Shown here: piece after piece, positions 44,309 through 55,332 of the stretch
Layout of the letters: each line of letters starts with the position of its first letter
Position numbering within the stretch: the first letter of the stretch is position 1
DNA from: Streptomyces mangrovi
GTDB taxonomy: Bacteria > Actinomycetota > Actinomycetes > Streptomycetales > Streptomycetaceae
Direction: 5' to 3'
NCBI RefSeq assembly: GCF_900114215.1
Contig: NZ_FOSG01000026.1
Coordinates: 1 to 64,000 of the forward strand
DNA: 64,000 nucleotides
Position numbers and translations under genes: made by a program
The notes under the pieces: generated by a model
The model's database searches: none
What the model was told of the DNA's origin: nothing
Seen by the model: only the letters and a program-made list of their open reading frames with translations

Positions 44309-45279
44309 CGTCCCGGTTCACCCTCGACCGCCGGCTCCCCGAGCACCACCTCGCCGACTCGCTGCGCGCCGATGTCCTCGCCGGACTGACCGCTCCGCCC
44401 AGGACGCTGCCGCCCAAGTGGTTCTACGACGCCCGCGGCAGCAAGCTGTTCGACGAGATCACCCGGCTGCCCGAGTACTACCCGACCCGGGCCGAACGGG
44501 AGATCCTGCGACTGCGTGCGGCCGACGTCGCGGAGCTCACCGGCGCCCGCACCCTGGTGGAACTCGGCTCGGGGTCCTCGGACAAGACCCGCCTGCTCAT
44601 CGACGCGCTCCTGCGCCGCGGGACCCTGGAGAGCTACGCGCCCGTCGACGTCAGCGAGTCCGCCCTGTCCGCGGCGGGCGAGGCGCTGTGCCACGAGTAT
44701 CCCGGGCTGCGCATCGCGGCCACCGTCGCCGACTTCGGCGACCGTCTGCGTCTGTCGGCCGGTCCCGGCCCGCGGCTGGTCGCCTTCCTGGGCGGCACTC
44801 TGGGCAACCTCGACACCGCGGAGCGCACCGTCTTCCACGAGCGGCTGCGCTCCTGCCTCGGTGCGGGGGACGCCCTGCTGCTCGGTGCGGACCTGGTCAA
44901 GGACGAGGACGTCCTGGTGCGCGCCTACAACGACGCGCAGGGGATCACCGCGGAGTTCAACAAGAACGTGCTGCGGGTACTCAACCGCGAGCTGGGCGCC
45001 GACTTCGACCCCGGTTCCTTCGACCACCTGGCCGTGTGGAACCGCGGGGAGGAGCGCATCGAGATGCGGCTGCGGTCCCGGACCGAGCACACCGTGACTC
45101 TGCCCGCGCTCGATGTGAAGATCCCCCTCGCGCGCGGGGAGGAGGTGCGCACGGAGATCTCGGTGAAGTTCCGCCGCGCCGGACTGACCGACGAGCTGCG
45201 CCGGCACGGCTTCGCGGTGACCCGCTGGTGGACCGACGCCCGGGAGCGTTTCGCCCTGCTGCTGGCCGTACCCCGCTGA
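44305..45279 (+). CDS. egtD: Histidine N-alpha-methyltransferase
   Basis: EgtD trimethylates histidine to hercynine using SAM, the first step of the pathway. The 324-residue protein shows PPKWFYDARGSKLFDEITRL, YYPTRAEREILR, SAM motif LVELGSGSSDKTRLLIDAL, YAPVDVSESAL, FLGGTLGNLD, and C-terminal VKIPLARGEEVRTEISVKF, which recognises the substrate. All four egt enzymes are present, so the strain should make ergothioneine, assuming expression. Confidence 0.96.
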   Translation: MTSRFTLDRRLPEHHLADSLRADVLAGLTAPPRTLPPKWFYDARGSKLFDEITRLPEYYPTRAEREILRLRAADVAELTGARTLVELGSGSSDKTRLLIDALLRRGTLESYAPVDVSESALSAAGEALCHEYPGLRIAATVADFGDRLRLSAGPGPRLVAFLGGTLGNLDTAERTVFHERLRSCLGAGDALLLGADLVKDEDVLVRAYNDAQGITAEFNKNVLRVLNRELGADFDPGSFDHLAVWNRGEERIEMRLRSRTEHTVTLPALDVKIPLARGEEVRTEISVKFRRAGLTDELRRHGFAVTRWWTDARERFALLLAVPR

Positions 45280-45334
45280 CATGCCGGCGGACCGGGAGGG
45301 GTACCCGGGGCGTCCCGACCGGAAGGAGACAGCG

Positions 45335-45802
45335 ATGCGTCCACTGACCCAGGGACTGGTGGCCGGGTCCGTCGGCACGGCCGCTCTCAACATCACGACC
45401 TACGGGGACATGCTGCTGCGGGCACGGCCGGCCAGCTCCGTGCCCTCCGATGTCGTCGACCGGCTCGCCGAGCGCACCGGTGTCGGGCTGGGCGAGGACG
45501 AGGAGGCGTCGAACCGCAAGGAAGCGGCCGGGGCTCTGCTGGGCTTCGTCACCGGCCTCGGCGTCACCGCGGCCTACGCGCTGGTGAGCGGACGACGGCG
45601 AACGCCGCCCGTGCCGGTGACCGCGCCGCTGCTCGGAGCCGCCGCCATGGCCGGCAGTGATGTGTCCGCCACCGCGCTCGGCGTCACCGATCCCCGTTCC
45701 TGGAGCCGCTCCGCATGGCTGTCGGACATCGTGCCGCACCTGGTGTACGGCCTCGCCGCCGGCGCGACGCTCCGGGCGCTGCGAGGGCGCGCCCCCCGGT
45801 GA
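45335..45802 (+). CDS. Small membrane protein (YagU/DUF1440-like)
   Basis: This 155-residue protein has three or four TM segments: QGLVAGSVGTAALNITTYGD, AAGALLGFVTGLGVTAAYALV, VTAPLLGAAAMAGSDVSATAL and VYGLAAGATLRAL. The loop GVGLGEDEEASNRKEAAGAL is soluble. The start MRPLTQ at 45335 follows GGAAGGAG. It is 55 bases after egtD and could be cotranscribed with it. The function is unknown and the family call is tentative. Confidence 0.75.
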   Translation: MRPLTQGLVAGSVGTAALNITTYGDMLLRARPASSVPSDVVDRLAERTGVGLGEDEEASNRKEAAGALLGFVTGLGVTAAYALVSGRRRTPPVPVTAPLLGAAAMAGSDVSATALGVTDPRSWSRSAWLSDIVPHLVYGLAAGATLRALRGRAPR

Positions 45803-45822
45803 CCAAGCCGCCCGCGGACGAG

Positions 45823-47067
45823 TCAGCCCGCTCCGCCGGGCGCCCGTGTCAGCAGGCCCGCGCCCTCGGCCGCCCGCACCACCGAGGCGAGCAGCGCCTC
45901 CCCTCCCCTGGCGGCCACGATCTGGAGCCCGGCCGGGCAACCGTCGCCGGTGAGACCCGCCGGGACGCTGACCGCCGGATGGCCGCTGAGGTTGAAGGCC
46001 CAGGTCAGTGCCGTGCTGTACCGGTCGCCCGGCCCGTCGTGGCCGTGGGGCCGGTTGGGGGTGGCCGGGGTCAGCAGCAGCCGGCCGCCGGCGAGGAGCG
46101 CGTCGAGGCGCGCGTCGTTCTCCGCCCGTGTCCGCTGCGCCGCCGCCCGGTCCCCGTCCGGGGCGCGCAGGGCGAGCCACGCCGGTCCGGGGTCCAGCAG
46201 TACGGCACCCCCTTCCGGCCCTTCCGGGGGCTCCAGGCGTACGACGCCCGCCGCGGCCAGCCCGTCCACCGCCGCCCTCGTCACCCGGACGACATCCGGG
46301 TCGCTCCGCGCGAACCCCAGATCCGGCGACCACACCGCGGCCACCGGTGCCCCGGCCCCCTCTCCGGTGTCCTTCCCGGCACTCTCTCCGGTGCTCTCTC
46401 CGGTGCCCCGGACGGGTATGCCGGGCACGCACTCCAGCCAGGCCGTGAGGTCCGCCGCGCACCGGACCAGGACACCGGGCGCGGCCAGGCCCGAACGGTC
46501 CGCCACGGGCAGCAGCCCGTTGGTCGTCTTCAGCCCGAGCACCCCGCACCACGCCGCCGGGATACGCACCGAGCCGGCGCCGTCGGCCCCGGTGGCCATC
46601 GGCACCATCCCGGCCGCGACCGCCGCCGCCGAACCCGCGGACGAGCCTCCCGGCGACCGGTCCCGGCGCCAGGGGTTGACGGTGGGGCCGCCGGCTCCCA
46701 GGCCCCAGGTCCGCCACGGCGTGCCGGGCCCGGGGACGGAGGTCGCCCCGACCGGTACGCATCCGGCCGCCAGCAGCCGCCGGACCGGACCGGCCGGCCT
46801 CCCGGCCGGTCCCGCCGCCCCCGTCTTCACCCCGATGGGCACCCCGGCCAGCGGCAGCCGGTCGCCCGCCGCGACCCCGCGGTCCACCTCGGCCGCCCGC
46901 GCCCGCGCCCCGTCCGCCCACACCTCCCGGAAGGCGCACAGCGACGGCTCCAGCCGGGCGATCCGGCCCAGTGCCGCCTCCACCACCTCGGCGGCGGACA
47001 CCTCGCGCCGCGCCACCGCACCGGCGATCGCCACCGCGGGCAGCCCCGCGTACGTCTCCCCGTCCAT
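45823..47067 (-). CDS. Amidase-signature hydrolase
   Basis: This 414-residue amidase-signature enzyme has catalytic Lys in GVPIGVKTG, the cis-Ser region [19 protein letters not shown], and the nucleophile Ser in [20 protein letters not shown]. The C-terminal [14 protein letters not shown] completes the fold. A Gly/Glu/Ser insertion ([17 protein letters not shown]) interrupts the middle. It may hydrolyse amides, or act on small acyl amides; it is not the transamidosome GatA, since no gatB or gatC is adjacent. The start at 47067 is a small distance past DUF3180. Confidence 0.86.
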   Translation of the reverse strand: MDGETYAGLPAVAIAGAVARREVSAAEVVEAALGRIARLEPSLCAFREVWADGARARAAEVDRGVAAGDRLPLAGVPIGVKTGAAGPAGRPAGPVRRLLAAGCVPVGATSVPGPGTPWRTWGLGAGGPTVNPWRRDRSPGGSSAGSAAAVAAGMVPMATGADGAGSVRIPAAWCGVLGLKTTNGLLPVADRSGLAAPGVLVRCAADLTAWLECVPGIPVRGTGESTGESAGKDTGEGAGAPVAAVWSPDLGFARSDPDVVRVTRAAVDGLAAAGVVRLEPPEGPEGGAVLLDPGPAWLALRAPDGDRAAAQRTRAENDARLDALLAGGRLLLTPATPNRPHGHDGPGDRYSTALTWAFNLSGHPAVSVPAGLTGDGCPAGLQIVAARGGEALLASVVRAAEGAGLLTRAPGGAG

Positions 47068-47110
47068 CGCCGGTCCCGGATCCCAGGGTTCCCAGGGCCT
47101 CCCGGGTCCC

Positions 47111-47602
47111 TCAGGCCGCCGCGGCCGCCGGGGGCGGGGGCTCCTCGTCGTCCTCCGGGAGCCTGCACACCCGCTGCAGGAAGACGGCCGCCGCCACCAC
47201 CGCCGCGCCCGCCAGCACCGACAGACCGGCGTAGATCGCCTGGTCCCGGCGGGCGGGCACGTCCATGGCGCCGAAGAGCAGATAGACGCCCGCGCCGCCG
47301 TACGCGCCCGCCGCCAGGGCGGCCACCAGCGCGCTGGCCTGCCCCAGGACAACGGCGCGGGCGGCCATCATCGGCTCCACGCCCTTCGCGCCGGGCCGCC
47401 GTTCGCGCTGGGCGCGCAGCCGGGCGCGGATCGACAGCGCGGTGGCGGTCAGGACCGTGGCGATCACCGCGAGCACGATCGGGGCCGCGACGGGCACGGC
47501 GGGCAGGGTGCCCAGCGCGTCCCACATCCGGGCCCCTGCCCAGGACAGCACCAGCGCGAGCGCGAAGATACCGGCCAGCGTTCTGATCCGTAGTTCCCTC
47601 AC
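47111..47602 (-). CDS. DUF3180 membrane protein
   Basis: This 163-residue protein has four TM helices ([82 protein letters not shown]) and an acidic Pro/Ala tail. Genes of this family follow folK in many actinobacteria, and the order is the same here. I choose GTG 47602 ([11 protein letters not shown]) because GGGGAG lies six bases before it; GTG 47614 is an alternative. The function is unknown; the folate linkage is by neighbourhood only. Confidence 0.85.
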   Translation of the reverse strand: MRELRIRTLAGIFALALVLSWAGARMWDALGTLPAVPVAAPIVLAVIATVLTATALSIRARLRAQRERRPGAKGVEPMMAARAVVLGQASALVAALAAGAYGGAGVYLLFGAMDVPARRDQAIYAGLSVLAGAAVVAAAVFLQRVCRLPEDDEEPPPPAAAAA

Positions 47603-47774
47603 GGGACTCCCCACGTCACTCGGCGCCCCCCGGAGGGGCGCCGCCCAAACAGCACCGTCGAAACCGCGCCGCGGCCGTCGCGGCCACTGCGGCCGTTGGA
47701 GAACCTTGCCCGTACGGCACCGCCCACACTCCTGGACCCGGTGGACCCGGTGGACCCGGCCGCGGCGCAGCCGG

Positions 47775-48371
47775 TCACTCCGGCAGACTCAGCCCCAGAT
47801 CCTCCCGGCGTGCCACGCCCTCCCTGCCCACGGCGCCCAGGAGGTCGGCCACCGGGCCGTGTCCGGGGACCTCGGCCTCGGGGTCCACATCGTGCCACGG
47901 CGCCAGGACGAAGGCGCGCTCGTGGCACCGGGGGTGCGGCAGGGTCAGTTCCGGGTCGTCGGAGACGACGTCCTGGTACGCCACGATGTCCACGTCGATC
48001 GTCCGCGGGCCCCAGTGCTCGTCGCGGGCCCGTGCGTAGGCCTCCTCGATGGCGTGGGCCCGCTCCAGCAGCGAACCGGGCGGCAGAGTGGTCCTGAGCA
48101 GGACGACGGCGTTGAGGTAGGAGGGCTGGCTGCCCGGCTCCACGCCCCACGGCTCGGTCTCGTACACCGGTGAGACGGCCTTGACCCGCACCCCCGGGGT
48201 CTCCTCCAGCGCGTCGATCGCTCCCTGGAGCGTCTCCATGCGGTTGCCCAGGTTGCTCCCGAGCGAGATGACGGCGCGCTTGGGGTTGTGCAGGGTCACG
48301 TCGGCGGCGTCCACCTGGTGCACCACCGAGGCGGGCACCGGCTGTACGGTCGGGTCGCTGTTCGGCGTCAT
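47775..48371 (-). CDS. folK: Hydroxymethyldihydropterin pyrophosphokinase
   Basis: FolK transfers pyrophosphate from ATP to hydroxymethyl-dihydropterin in folate synthesis. The 198-residue protein has RAVISLGSNLGNRMETLQ, SPVYETEPWG, and Mg/ATP site HWGPRTIDVDIVAY. PHPRCHERAFVLAPW is the conserved end. About 30 disordered residues precede the fold. Its ATG (48371) overlaps the folB stop by four bases, so folB and folK are coupled. Confidence 0.95.
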   Translation of the reverse strand: MTPNSDPTVQPVPASVVHQVDAADVTLHNPKRAVISLGSNLGNRMETLQGAIDALEETPGVRVKAVSPVYETEPWGVEPGSQPSYLNAVVLLRTTLPPGSLLERAHAIEEAYARARDEHWGPRTIDVDIVAYQDVVSDDPELTLPHPRCHERAFVLAPWHDVDPEAEVPGHGPVADLLGAVGREGVARREDLGLSLPE

Positions 48372-48727
48372 ACGCGGCTCCGCTTGATGGTGATGGTCAC
48401 GTCGTCGAACGGGACGGTGACGGGGGCCTCGGGCTTGTGGACGGTGACCTCCACCTCGCGCACCGCGTCGTGCGCCAGGCACTGGTCGGCGATCCGCTGG
48501 GCGAGGGTCTCGATCAGGTCGACAGGCTCGCCCCCGACGATCGCGGCGACCTCCTCGGCGACGATGCCGTAGTGCACCGTCTTCGTGAGGTCGTCACCCG
48601 CGGCCGCGGAACGGGTGTCCAGGCCCATCGCCAGGTCCACCACGAAGGTCTGTCCCTGCTTCCGTTCCCGCTCGAACACCCCGTGATGCCCGCGGATCCT
48701 CAGTCCGCGCAGCGCGACACGGTCCAC
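48368..48727 (-). CDS. folB: Dihydroneopterin aldolase
   Basis: FolB cleaves dihydroneopterin to hydroxymethyl-dihydropterin and glycolaldehyde. The compact 119-residue protein matches the family (about 120), with LRGLRIRGHHGVFERERKQGQ, MGLDTRSAAAGDDLTKTVHYG and LIETLAQRIAD. The catalytic Lys is expected in HKPEAPV. The start is GTG 48727. A strong hairpin upstream separates it from folP. Confidence 0.95.
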   Translation of the reverse strand: MDRVALRGLRIRGHHGVFERERKQGQTFVVDLAMGLDTRSAAAGDDLTKTVHYGIVAEEVAAIVGGEPVDLIETLAQRIADQCLAHDAVREVEVTVHKPEAPVTVPFDDVTITIKRSRV

Positions 48728-48792
48728 GCGCTCTCACTCCCGTCGGTCGTACGGATGCGGCGGCGGGCCGGTGGCCTCCATGCCCCGCACCC

Positions 48793-48848
48793 CGGTGTCC
48801 GGCGGGACCGGCACCGGCCTTCGCCGGTGCCGGTCCCGCCGGACACCG
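48793..48848 (-). terminator. 26-bp perfect hairpin with CTTC loop
   Basis: Arms 48793-48818 and 48823-48848 pair without any mismatch. It lies 24 bases past the SnoaL-like stop and 66 bases before the folB start, so it ends or attenuates transcription from folP before folB-folK. It is one of the longest perfect stems in the window. Confidence 0.85.
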
Positions 48849-48871
48849 AAGCCACTCTCTCAGACCGGCGC

Positions 48872-49366
48872 TCAGAGCACGGTCCCGCCCTCGCCGTCGA
48901 CGCCGTCGATCCCCTCGTCCCCACCGTCCTCGTCGTCCTCGTCCTCGACGAGGACCGGGGAGCCGTGGTGCGCCCACACCCGCCACCGGCCGTCCTCGGC
49001 CCTGCGGAAGACGTTGGTGGCGACCACCAGCCCGCCGACCAGGGGCCCGGCCGAGCCGTCCTCCTCCGCGGGGCCGCCACTGAGGATGTTCTCGGTGCAG
49101 GTGACCAGGGCGGTGTCGCCCGCCACGGAGACCTCGACGTCGGTCAGGAAGAACTGGATGTACTCGGTGTTGGCCATGATCAGCGCGTACGAGCGCAGCA
49201 CCTCGTCGCGCCCGGTGAGCACCGGCCAGCCCGGGTGCACGACGCTGACCTCGTCGTGCAGCCAGTTCTCGGCCAGGGCGTCGATGTCGCCGCGCTCCAC
49301 CGCGTCGTACAGCGCGGCGTTCGCCGCCTCCACGGCCTCGACGTCCGTACGGGCCTCTCCGCTCAC
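48872..49366 (-). CDS. SnoaL/NTF2-like protein
   Basis: This 164-residue cone-shaped NTF2 fold has VEAANAALYDAVERGDIDALAE, WLHDEVSVVHPGWPVLTGRD, ALVTCTENILSGG and RWRVWAHHGSPVL. An acidic Asp/Glu/Gly tail (about 25 residues) follows. It starts with GTG 49366, overlapping the folP stop by four bases, so it is tied to folate synthesis by operon only. These proteins can be ketosteroid-isomerase-like enzymes or binding proteins; the substrate is unknown. Confidence 0.82.
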   Translation of the reverse strand: MSGEARTDVEAVEAANAALYDAVERGDIDALAENWLHDEVSVVHPGWPVLTGRDEVLRSYALIMANTEYIQFFLTDVEVSVAGDTALVTCTENILSGGPAEEDGSAGPLVGGLVVATNVFRRAEDGRWRVWAHHGSPVLVEDEDDEDGGDEGIDGVDGEGGTVL

Positions 49367-50229
49367 CTGGCTCCCTCCAGGGCCCGGGCCACCCGGACCG
49401 CGTCCGCGCTCGCCCGCACCTCGTGCACCCGTACCGCCCAGGCGCCCTCGCGCGCCACGAGCGCCGAGACCGCGGCCGTGGCCGCGTCCCGTTCCCGGGC
49501 GGGCGGCACCTCGCCGCCGTCGCCCGCCAGCACCCGGCCCAGGAACCGCTTCCGGGAGGCCGCGACCAGCACCGGCCGCCCCAGTTCCCGGCGCAGCCGG
49601 GCGGTGGCGTCCACCAGGGCCAGGTCGTGGGCGGCCTGCTTGGCGAAGCCCAGCCCGGGATCGACGACGATCCGCTCCGGGGCGATCCCACCGTCCACCG
49701 CCTGTTCCAGAGCGGCGCGCAGCTCGCCGATCACCTCGGTGACGGTGTCGGTGTAGACGGCCCGGTCGTTCATGTCGATGCTCTGGCCGCGCCAGTGCAT
49801 CACCACGTACGGCACCCCGGCGGCGGCGACCACCGGGACCATGCGCGGGTCCGCGCGCCCGCCGCTGACGTCGTTGACCAGCCGGGCACCTGCCTCCACC
49901 GCCTGCTCGGCGACGGACGCCCGCATGGTGTCCACGCTGATGACCACGCCCTCCCGGGCCAGTTCGCGGACCACCGGGACTACCCGGCGCAGCTCCTCGG
50001 CCTCGTCCACACGGGTCGCGCCGGGCCGGGTGGACTCGCCGCCCACGTCGACCAGGTCGGCGCCCTCGGCCACCAGGGCCAGACCGTGCTTGACCGCGGC
50101 CCCGGTGTCGAACCAGCGGCCTCCGTCGGAGAAGGAGTCCGGCGTGACGTTCACCACGCCCATGACCGCGCACCGGTCCCATGCCGGCAGCCCGGCCACT
50201 TCCCCGCGGGGGACGCGCAAGGTACTCAT
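49363..50229 (-). CDS. folP: Dihydropteroate synthase
   Basis: FolP joins p-aminobenzoate to the pterin pyrophosphate and is the sulfonamide target. The 288-residue TIM barrel has MGVVNVTPDSFSDGGRWFD, DVGGESTRPGAT, VSVDT-like ISVDTMRASVAE, NDVSGG, MHWRGQ, DPGLGFAK and the C-terminal VRVHEVRASADAVRV. ATG 50229 is the start. It lies 106 bases downstream of folE. It is coupled to the SnoaL-like gene downstream. Confidence 0.96.
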   Translation of the reverse strand: MSTLRVPRGEVAGLPAWDRCAVMGVVNVTPDSFSDGGRWFDTGAAVKHGLALVAEGADLVDVGGESTRPGATRVDEAEELRRVVPVVRELAREGVVISVDTMRASVAEQAVEAGARLVNDVSGGRADPRMVPVVAAAGVPYVVMHWRGQSIDMNDRAVYTDTVTEVIGELRAALEQAVDGGIAPERIVVDPGLGFAKQAAHDLALVDATARLRRELGRPVLVAASRKRFLGRVLAGDGGEVPPARERDAATAAVSALVAREGAWAVRVHEVRASADAVRVARALEGAR

Positions 50230-50335
50230 GCCGTCCAGCGTAGGCGTTCCACCGGCGCCTCCCCGCCACCGCCCCGTCGGGCGGACCGCGGCCGGCCGGA
50301 GGCCGACGGGCGGTCGGCGGGCGGCCGACCGGCGG

Positions 50336-50941
50336 TCAGCGGGCCATGATCAGGCTCATCGCCTCGGCGCGGGTGGCGGAGTCACGGAGCTGGCCGCGGA
50401 CCGCCGAGGTGATGGTCTTGGCCCCGGGCTTGCGGACGCCGCGGACCGTCATGCACATGTGCTCGCACTCGATGACGACGATCACGCCGCGCGCCTCCAG
50501 GATCTCCATCAGGGAGTCGGCGACCTGTGTCGTCAGACGCTCCTGGACCTGGGGGCGGCGGGCGAAGACCTCCACCAGCCTGGCGAGCTTCGACAGGCCG
50601 GTGATCTTGCCGGAGTCGGCCGGGATGTAGCCGACGTGCGCCACTCCGTGGAAGGGCAGCAGGTGGTGCTCGCAGGAGGACAGCAGCTCGATGTCCTTGA
50701 CCAGCACCATCTCGTCGTGACCGAGGTCGAAGGTGGTGGTCAGCACGTCCTCCGGCCGCTGCCGCAGACCCGCGAATATCTCCCGGTACGCCCGGGCCAC
50801 CCGGGCCGGGGTCTCCCGCAGGCCCTCGCGGTCGGGGTCCTCGCCGACCGCGATGAGCAGCTCCCGTATGGCGTTCTCGGCACGCTTCTCGTCGAACTCT
50901 CCGACGGAGCCCTCGCCCTCCAGCGTCACCGGGTCGATCAT
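50336..50941 (-). CDS. folE: GTP cyclohydrolase I
   Basis: FolE opens GTP to dihydroneopterin triphosphate, the first step in folate synthesis. The 201-residue enzyme has [19 protein letters not shown] (zinc ligands Cys and His), [19 protein letters not shown], and [11 protein letters not shown] with the third zinc Cys. ATG 50941 follows AAAGAGGA. It begins the folE-folP group and follows ftsH with a terminator between. Confidence 0.97.
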   Translation of the reverse strand: MIDPVTLEGEGSVGEFDEKRAENAIRELLIAVGEDPDREGLRETPARVARAYREIFAGLRQRPEDVLTTTFDLGHDEMVLVKDIELLSSCEHHLLPFHGVAHVGYIPADSGKITGLSKLARLVEVFARRPQVQERLTTQVADSLMEILEARGVIVVIECEHMCMTVRGVRKPGAKTITSAVRGQLRDSATRAEAMSLIMAR

Positions 50942-50973
50942 GTGGTCCTCTTTCTCGATTGCGGCGGCGAAAA

Positions 50974-51010
50974 GCCGCGCCCCTCCGGTAGTCAACCGGA
51001 GGGGCGCGGC
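50974..51010 (-). terminator. 16-bp perfect hairpin between ftsH and folE
   Basis: GCCGCGCCCCTCCGGT (50974-50989) pairs with 50995-51010 around AGTCA. It follows the ftsH stop by about 60 bases. Because its 3' end is 33 bases before the folE start, it could also act in the folE leader. Confidence 0.7.
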
Positions 51011-51071
51011 GGGCATTCCTCGGGGCTCTCTCCCCGGCGCCGGCCCGGGGGTCGGCGGTGGGGAGCCCCGG

Positions 51072-53114
<2,043 letters not shown>

Positions 53115-53194
53115 CCACACGGGGCGGCGCGCGCCCCGTCCCTCCTGCCACAGTGAGGCACCGCGACCTCGGGTGAGATCGCCTGTGCGTACGG

Positions 53195-53221
53195 TGTTTT
53201 ACTCCGGCGTGTTACTCCGGC
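53195..53221 (-). promoter_or_regulatory. Tandem GCCGGAGTAA direct repeat upstream of ftsH
   Basis: On the leftward strand GCCGGAGTAACAC is followed after a short gap by GCCGGAGTAAAAC (about 14-base period). It lies about 90 bases before the ftsH start. The spacing suggests two adjacent activator or sigma-element sites, one helical turn and a bit apart. The TAACAC/TAAAAC ends might also serve as -10 hexamers. Confidence 0.35.
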
Positions 53222-53372
53222 TTGCTCGGCCTACGAACGGATTGCCCCAACAGACCGACCTTCGGACGGTACCCCAGGATCACGGCCCGAAGCACTGCCG
53301 AGGCGGGCGCCGCCGGCGGACGGTGAACATCCCCGTCCGCCCGTTCCAACGCCGGGGGACCCCCCGAACGTT

Positions 53373-53400
53373 CCCGGGCGGCGCCCCGGACCCGCCCGGG
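53373..53400 (-). terminator. Hairpin after hpt
   Basis: CCCGGGCGG (53373-53381) pairs with CCGCCCGGG (53392-53400) around ten bases, directly after the hpt stop at 53405. It would end the tilS-hpt transcript before ftsH. Confidence 0.6.
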
Positions 53401-53404
53401 CCCG

Positions 53405-53959
53405 TCAGCCTCCGTAGACGTGCGGCGCCAGCGTCCCCACGAACGGCAGGTTGCGGTACTTCTCCGCGTAGTCCAGCCCGTAGCCGACGACGAACTCGCT
53501 GGGGATGTCGAAGCCGACCCACTTCACGTCGATCGCCACCTTCGCCGCGTCCGGCTTGCGCAGCAGGGTGCAGACGTTCAGCGAGGCGGGCTCGCGCGAG
53601 CCGAGGTTCGACAGCAGCCAGGACAGTGTCAGGCCGGAGTCGATGATGTCCTCGACGATCAGGACGTGCCGCCCCTTGATGTCGGTGTCCAGGTCCTTGA
53701 GGATCCGGACCACGCCGGAGGACTGGGTGCCCGCGCCGTAGGACGACACCGCCATCCAGTCCATGGTGACCGGCGAGGACAGGGCCCGGGCGAGGTCCGC
53801 CATGACCATCACCGCGCCCTTGAGGACCCCGACCAGGAGCAGGTCCTCACCCTCGTACTCCGCATCGATCGCCTCCGCCAGCTCGGCCAGCTTCGCGTCG
53901 ATCTCTTCCTTGGTGATGAGCACCGACTTGAGGTCGGCGCCCATGTCCTTGTCGTCCAC
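53405..53959 (-). CDS. hpt: Hypoxanthine phosphoribosyltransferase
   Basis: This purine-salvage enzyme converts hypoxanthine or guanine plus PRPP to IMP or GMP. The 184-residue length is normal. [21 protein letters not shown], the PRPP loop [18 protein letters not shown] and [25 protein letters not shown] are clear. It lies 21 bases after the tilS stop, and the tilS-hpt-ftsH order is widely conserved. The start is GTG 53959, with ATG 53944 possible. Confidence 0.96.
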   Translation of the reverse strand: MDDKDMGADLKSVLITKEEIDAKLAELAEAIDAEYEGEDLLLVGVLKGAVMVMADLARALSSPVTMDWMAVSSYGAGTQSSGVVRILKDLDTDIKGRHVLIVEDIIDSGLTLSWLLSNLGSREPASLNVCTLLRKPDAAKVAIDVKWVGFDIPSEFVVGYGLDYAEKYRNLPFVGTLAPHVYGG

Positions 53960-53980
53960 CCTGCTGCTCTCGGTCGGGGA

Positions 53981-55177
53981 TCACACTTGCCGGATGACCA
54001 GTGTGCCACCCTGCCTCCGGGCGGCCACCCGGCCGGGCAGGCTGATGGCCCGCTGGCCGTGCCATTCGGTGACCAGCCGGTCCACCTCCTCGATGTGGCG
54101 GGCGAACAGCGAGCCCGCCGGGGAACCGGCCGCGACCGCCACGCGGCGCAGCACACGTCGGCGGACGGCGGGCGGCAGGGCGCCGAGCCGGGCGACGTCG
54201 AGGGCGGCTCCAGACCCCTCTGTGAGATCCGCGACATCCGCGACATCGCCGGCCCCGTCGGACCTGCCTGCCCCGTCGGACCCGCCGGACCCGTCCGCCC
54301 GGGACGGCGAGGGCTTCGAGGGCTTCGAGGACGGCGAAAGCTCGGTGCGGACCTCCCGCTCGGCGTCGCGGGCCCATGCGTCGAGGGCGTCGGCGTCGTC
54401 CCGGGAGAGCTGCGCGGTGCGGGCCAGGGCCTCGACCACGCCCTTGCCGAGCGCCTTCTCCAGGGCGGGCAGCGCGTCGTGGCGCACCCGGGAGCGGGTG
54501 AACGCGGGATCGGCGTTGTGCGGGTCGTCCCAGACCGGCAGCGACTGCACCATGCACGCCTTGCGGGTGGTCTGCCGGTCCACGGCGAGGAACGGCCGCA
54601 GATAGCGGTGGCGGACGCCCCGGCGCCCGGCCGGTGAGCCGGAGGCGGCGGCCATTCCGGACAACGAGCGGGTGCCGGAGCCCCGGGCCAGACCGAGCAG
54701 CACCGTCTCGGCCTGGTCGTCGCGGGTGTGTCCGAGGAGGACCGCGGCGGCACCGAGGCGGTCGGCGGCCTCGTCGAGGGCGGTGTAGCGGGCGGTGCGG
54801 GCGGCGGCCTCGGGGCCGCCGTCGCGGCCGACGGCCACGGTGAGGGCCTCGGCCGGTTCGAGGGAGAGCTCGGTGAGGCGGCCGACGACCTCCCGGGCCC
54901 GGTCGCCGGAGCCGGGCTGCAGGCCGTGGTCGACGGTGAGGCCCCCGGCCCGCAGGCCGAGGCGGGGGGCTTCGAAAGCGAGGGCGGAGGCGAGCGCCAT
55001 CGAGTCGGCGCCGCCGGAGCAGGCGACGAGCACGAGCGGAGGGCGCCGGTCCGGGGCGGAGGAGCCGACGGAGGGGCCGGCCGGTGCGCCGGAACCGCCG
55101 GGGGCGTCCTGGAGCACGTCACGGAGTGTGCGGCGAACCGCCAGGCGTATCGCGGCGACCGCGGGGTGGGGACCCAT
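53981..55177 (-). CDS. tilS: tRNA(Ile)-lysidine synthetase
   Basis: TilS adds lysine to C34 of tRNA-Ile(CAU), letting it read AUA. The 398-residue protein has the PP-loop [30 protein letters not shown] and [20 protein letters not shown]. Actinobacterial TilS lacks the extra E. coli C-terminal domain. A Ser/Asp/Gly-rich insertion with several SDGAG-like units (about residues 285-320) breaks the helical part; the encoding DNA has small tandem repeats. ATG 55177 is the start. Confidence 0.94.
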   Translation of the reverse strand: MGPHPAVAAIRLAVRRTLRDVLQDAPGGSGAPAGPSVGSSAPDRRPPLVLVACSGGADSMALASALAFEAPRLGLRAGGLTVDHGLQPGSGDRAREVVGRLTELSLEPAEALTVAVGRDGGPEAAARTARYTALDEAADRLGAAAVLLGHTRDDQAETVLLGLARGSGTRSLSGMAAASGSPAGRRGVRHRYLRPFLAVDRQTTRKACMVQSLPVWDDPHNADPAFTRSRVRHDALPALEKALGKGVVEALARTAQLSRDDADALDAWARDAEREVRTELSPSSKPSKPSPSRADGSGGSDGAGRSDGAGDVADVADLTEGSGAALDVARLGALPPAVRRRVLRRVAVAAGSPAGSLFARHIEEVDRLVTEWHGQRAISLPGRVAARRQGGTLVIRQV

Positions 55178-55332
55178 GTCCGTTCACTTCCTCGGGGAGT
55201 CGTGGCCGCGCAGTCGATGACTACGCTGAGTGCGTCGATGGTGACAGAGAAGTGCCGTATCCCTGAGCATCGCACGCGCACCCGCCGCCCACGGTCCCTC
55301 GTAAGAGTGATTGTCCCGGCGTTCGGCGGTCA

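Noticed and set aside
45823-47067. GatA of the transamidosome
   Set aside because: No gatB or gatC is adjacent and the Gly/Glu insertion is atypical; called only as an amidase-signature enzyme.
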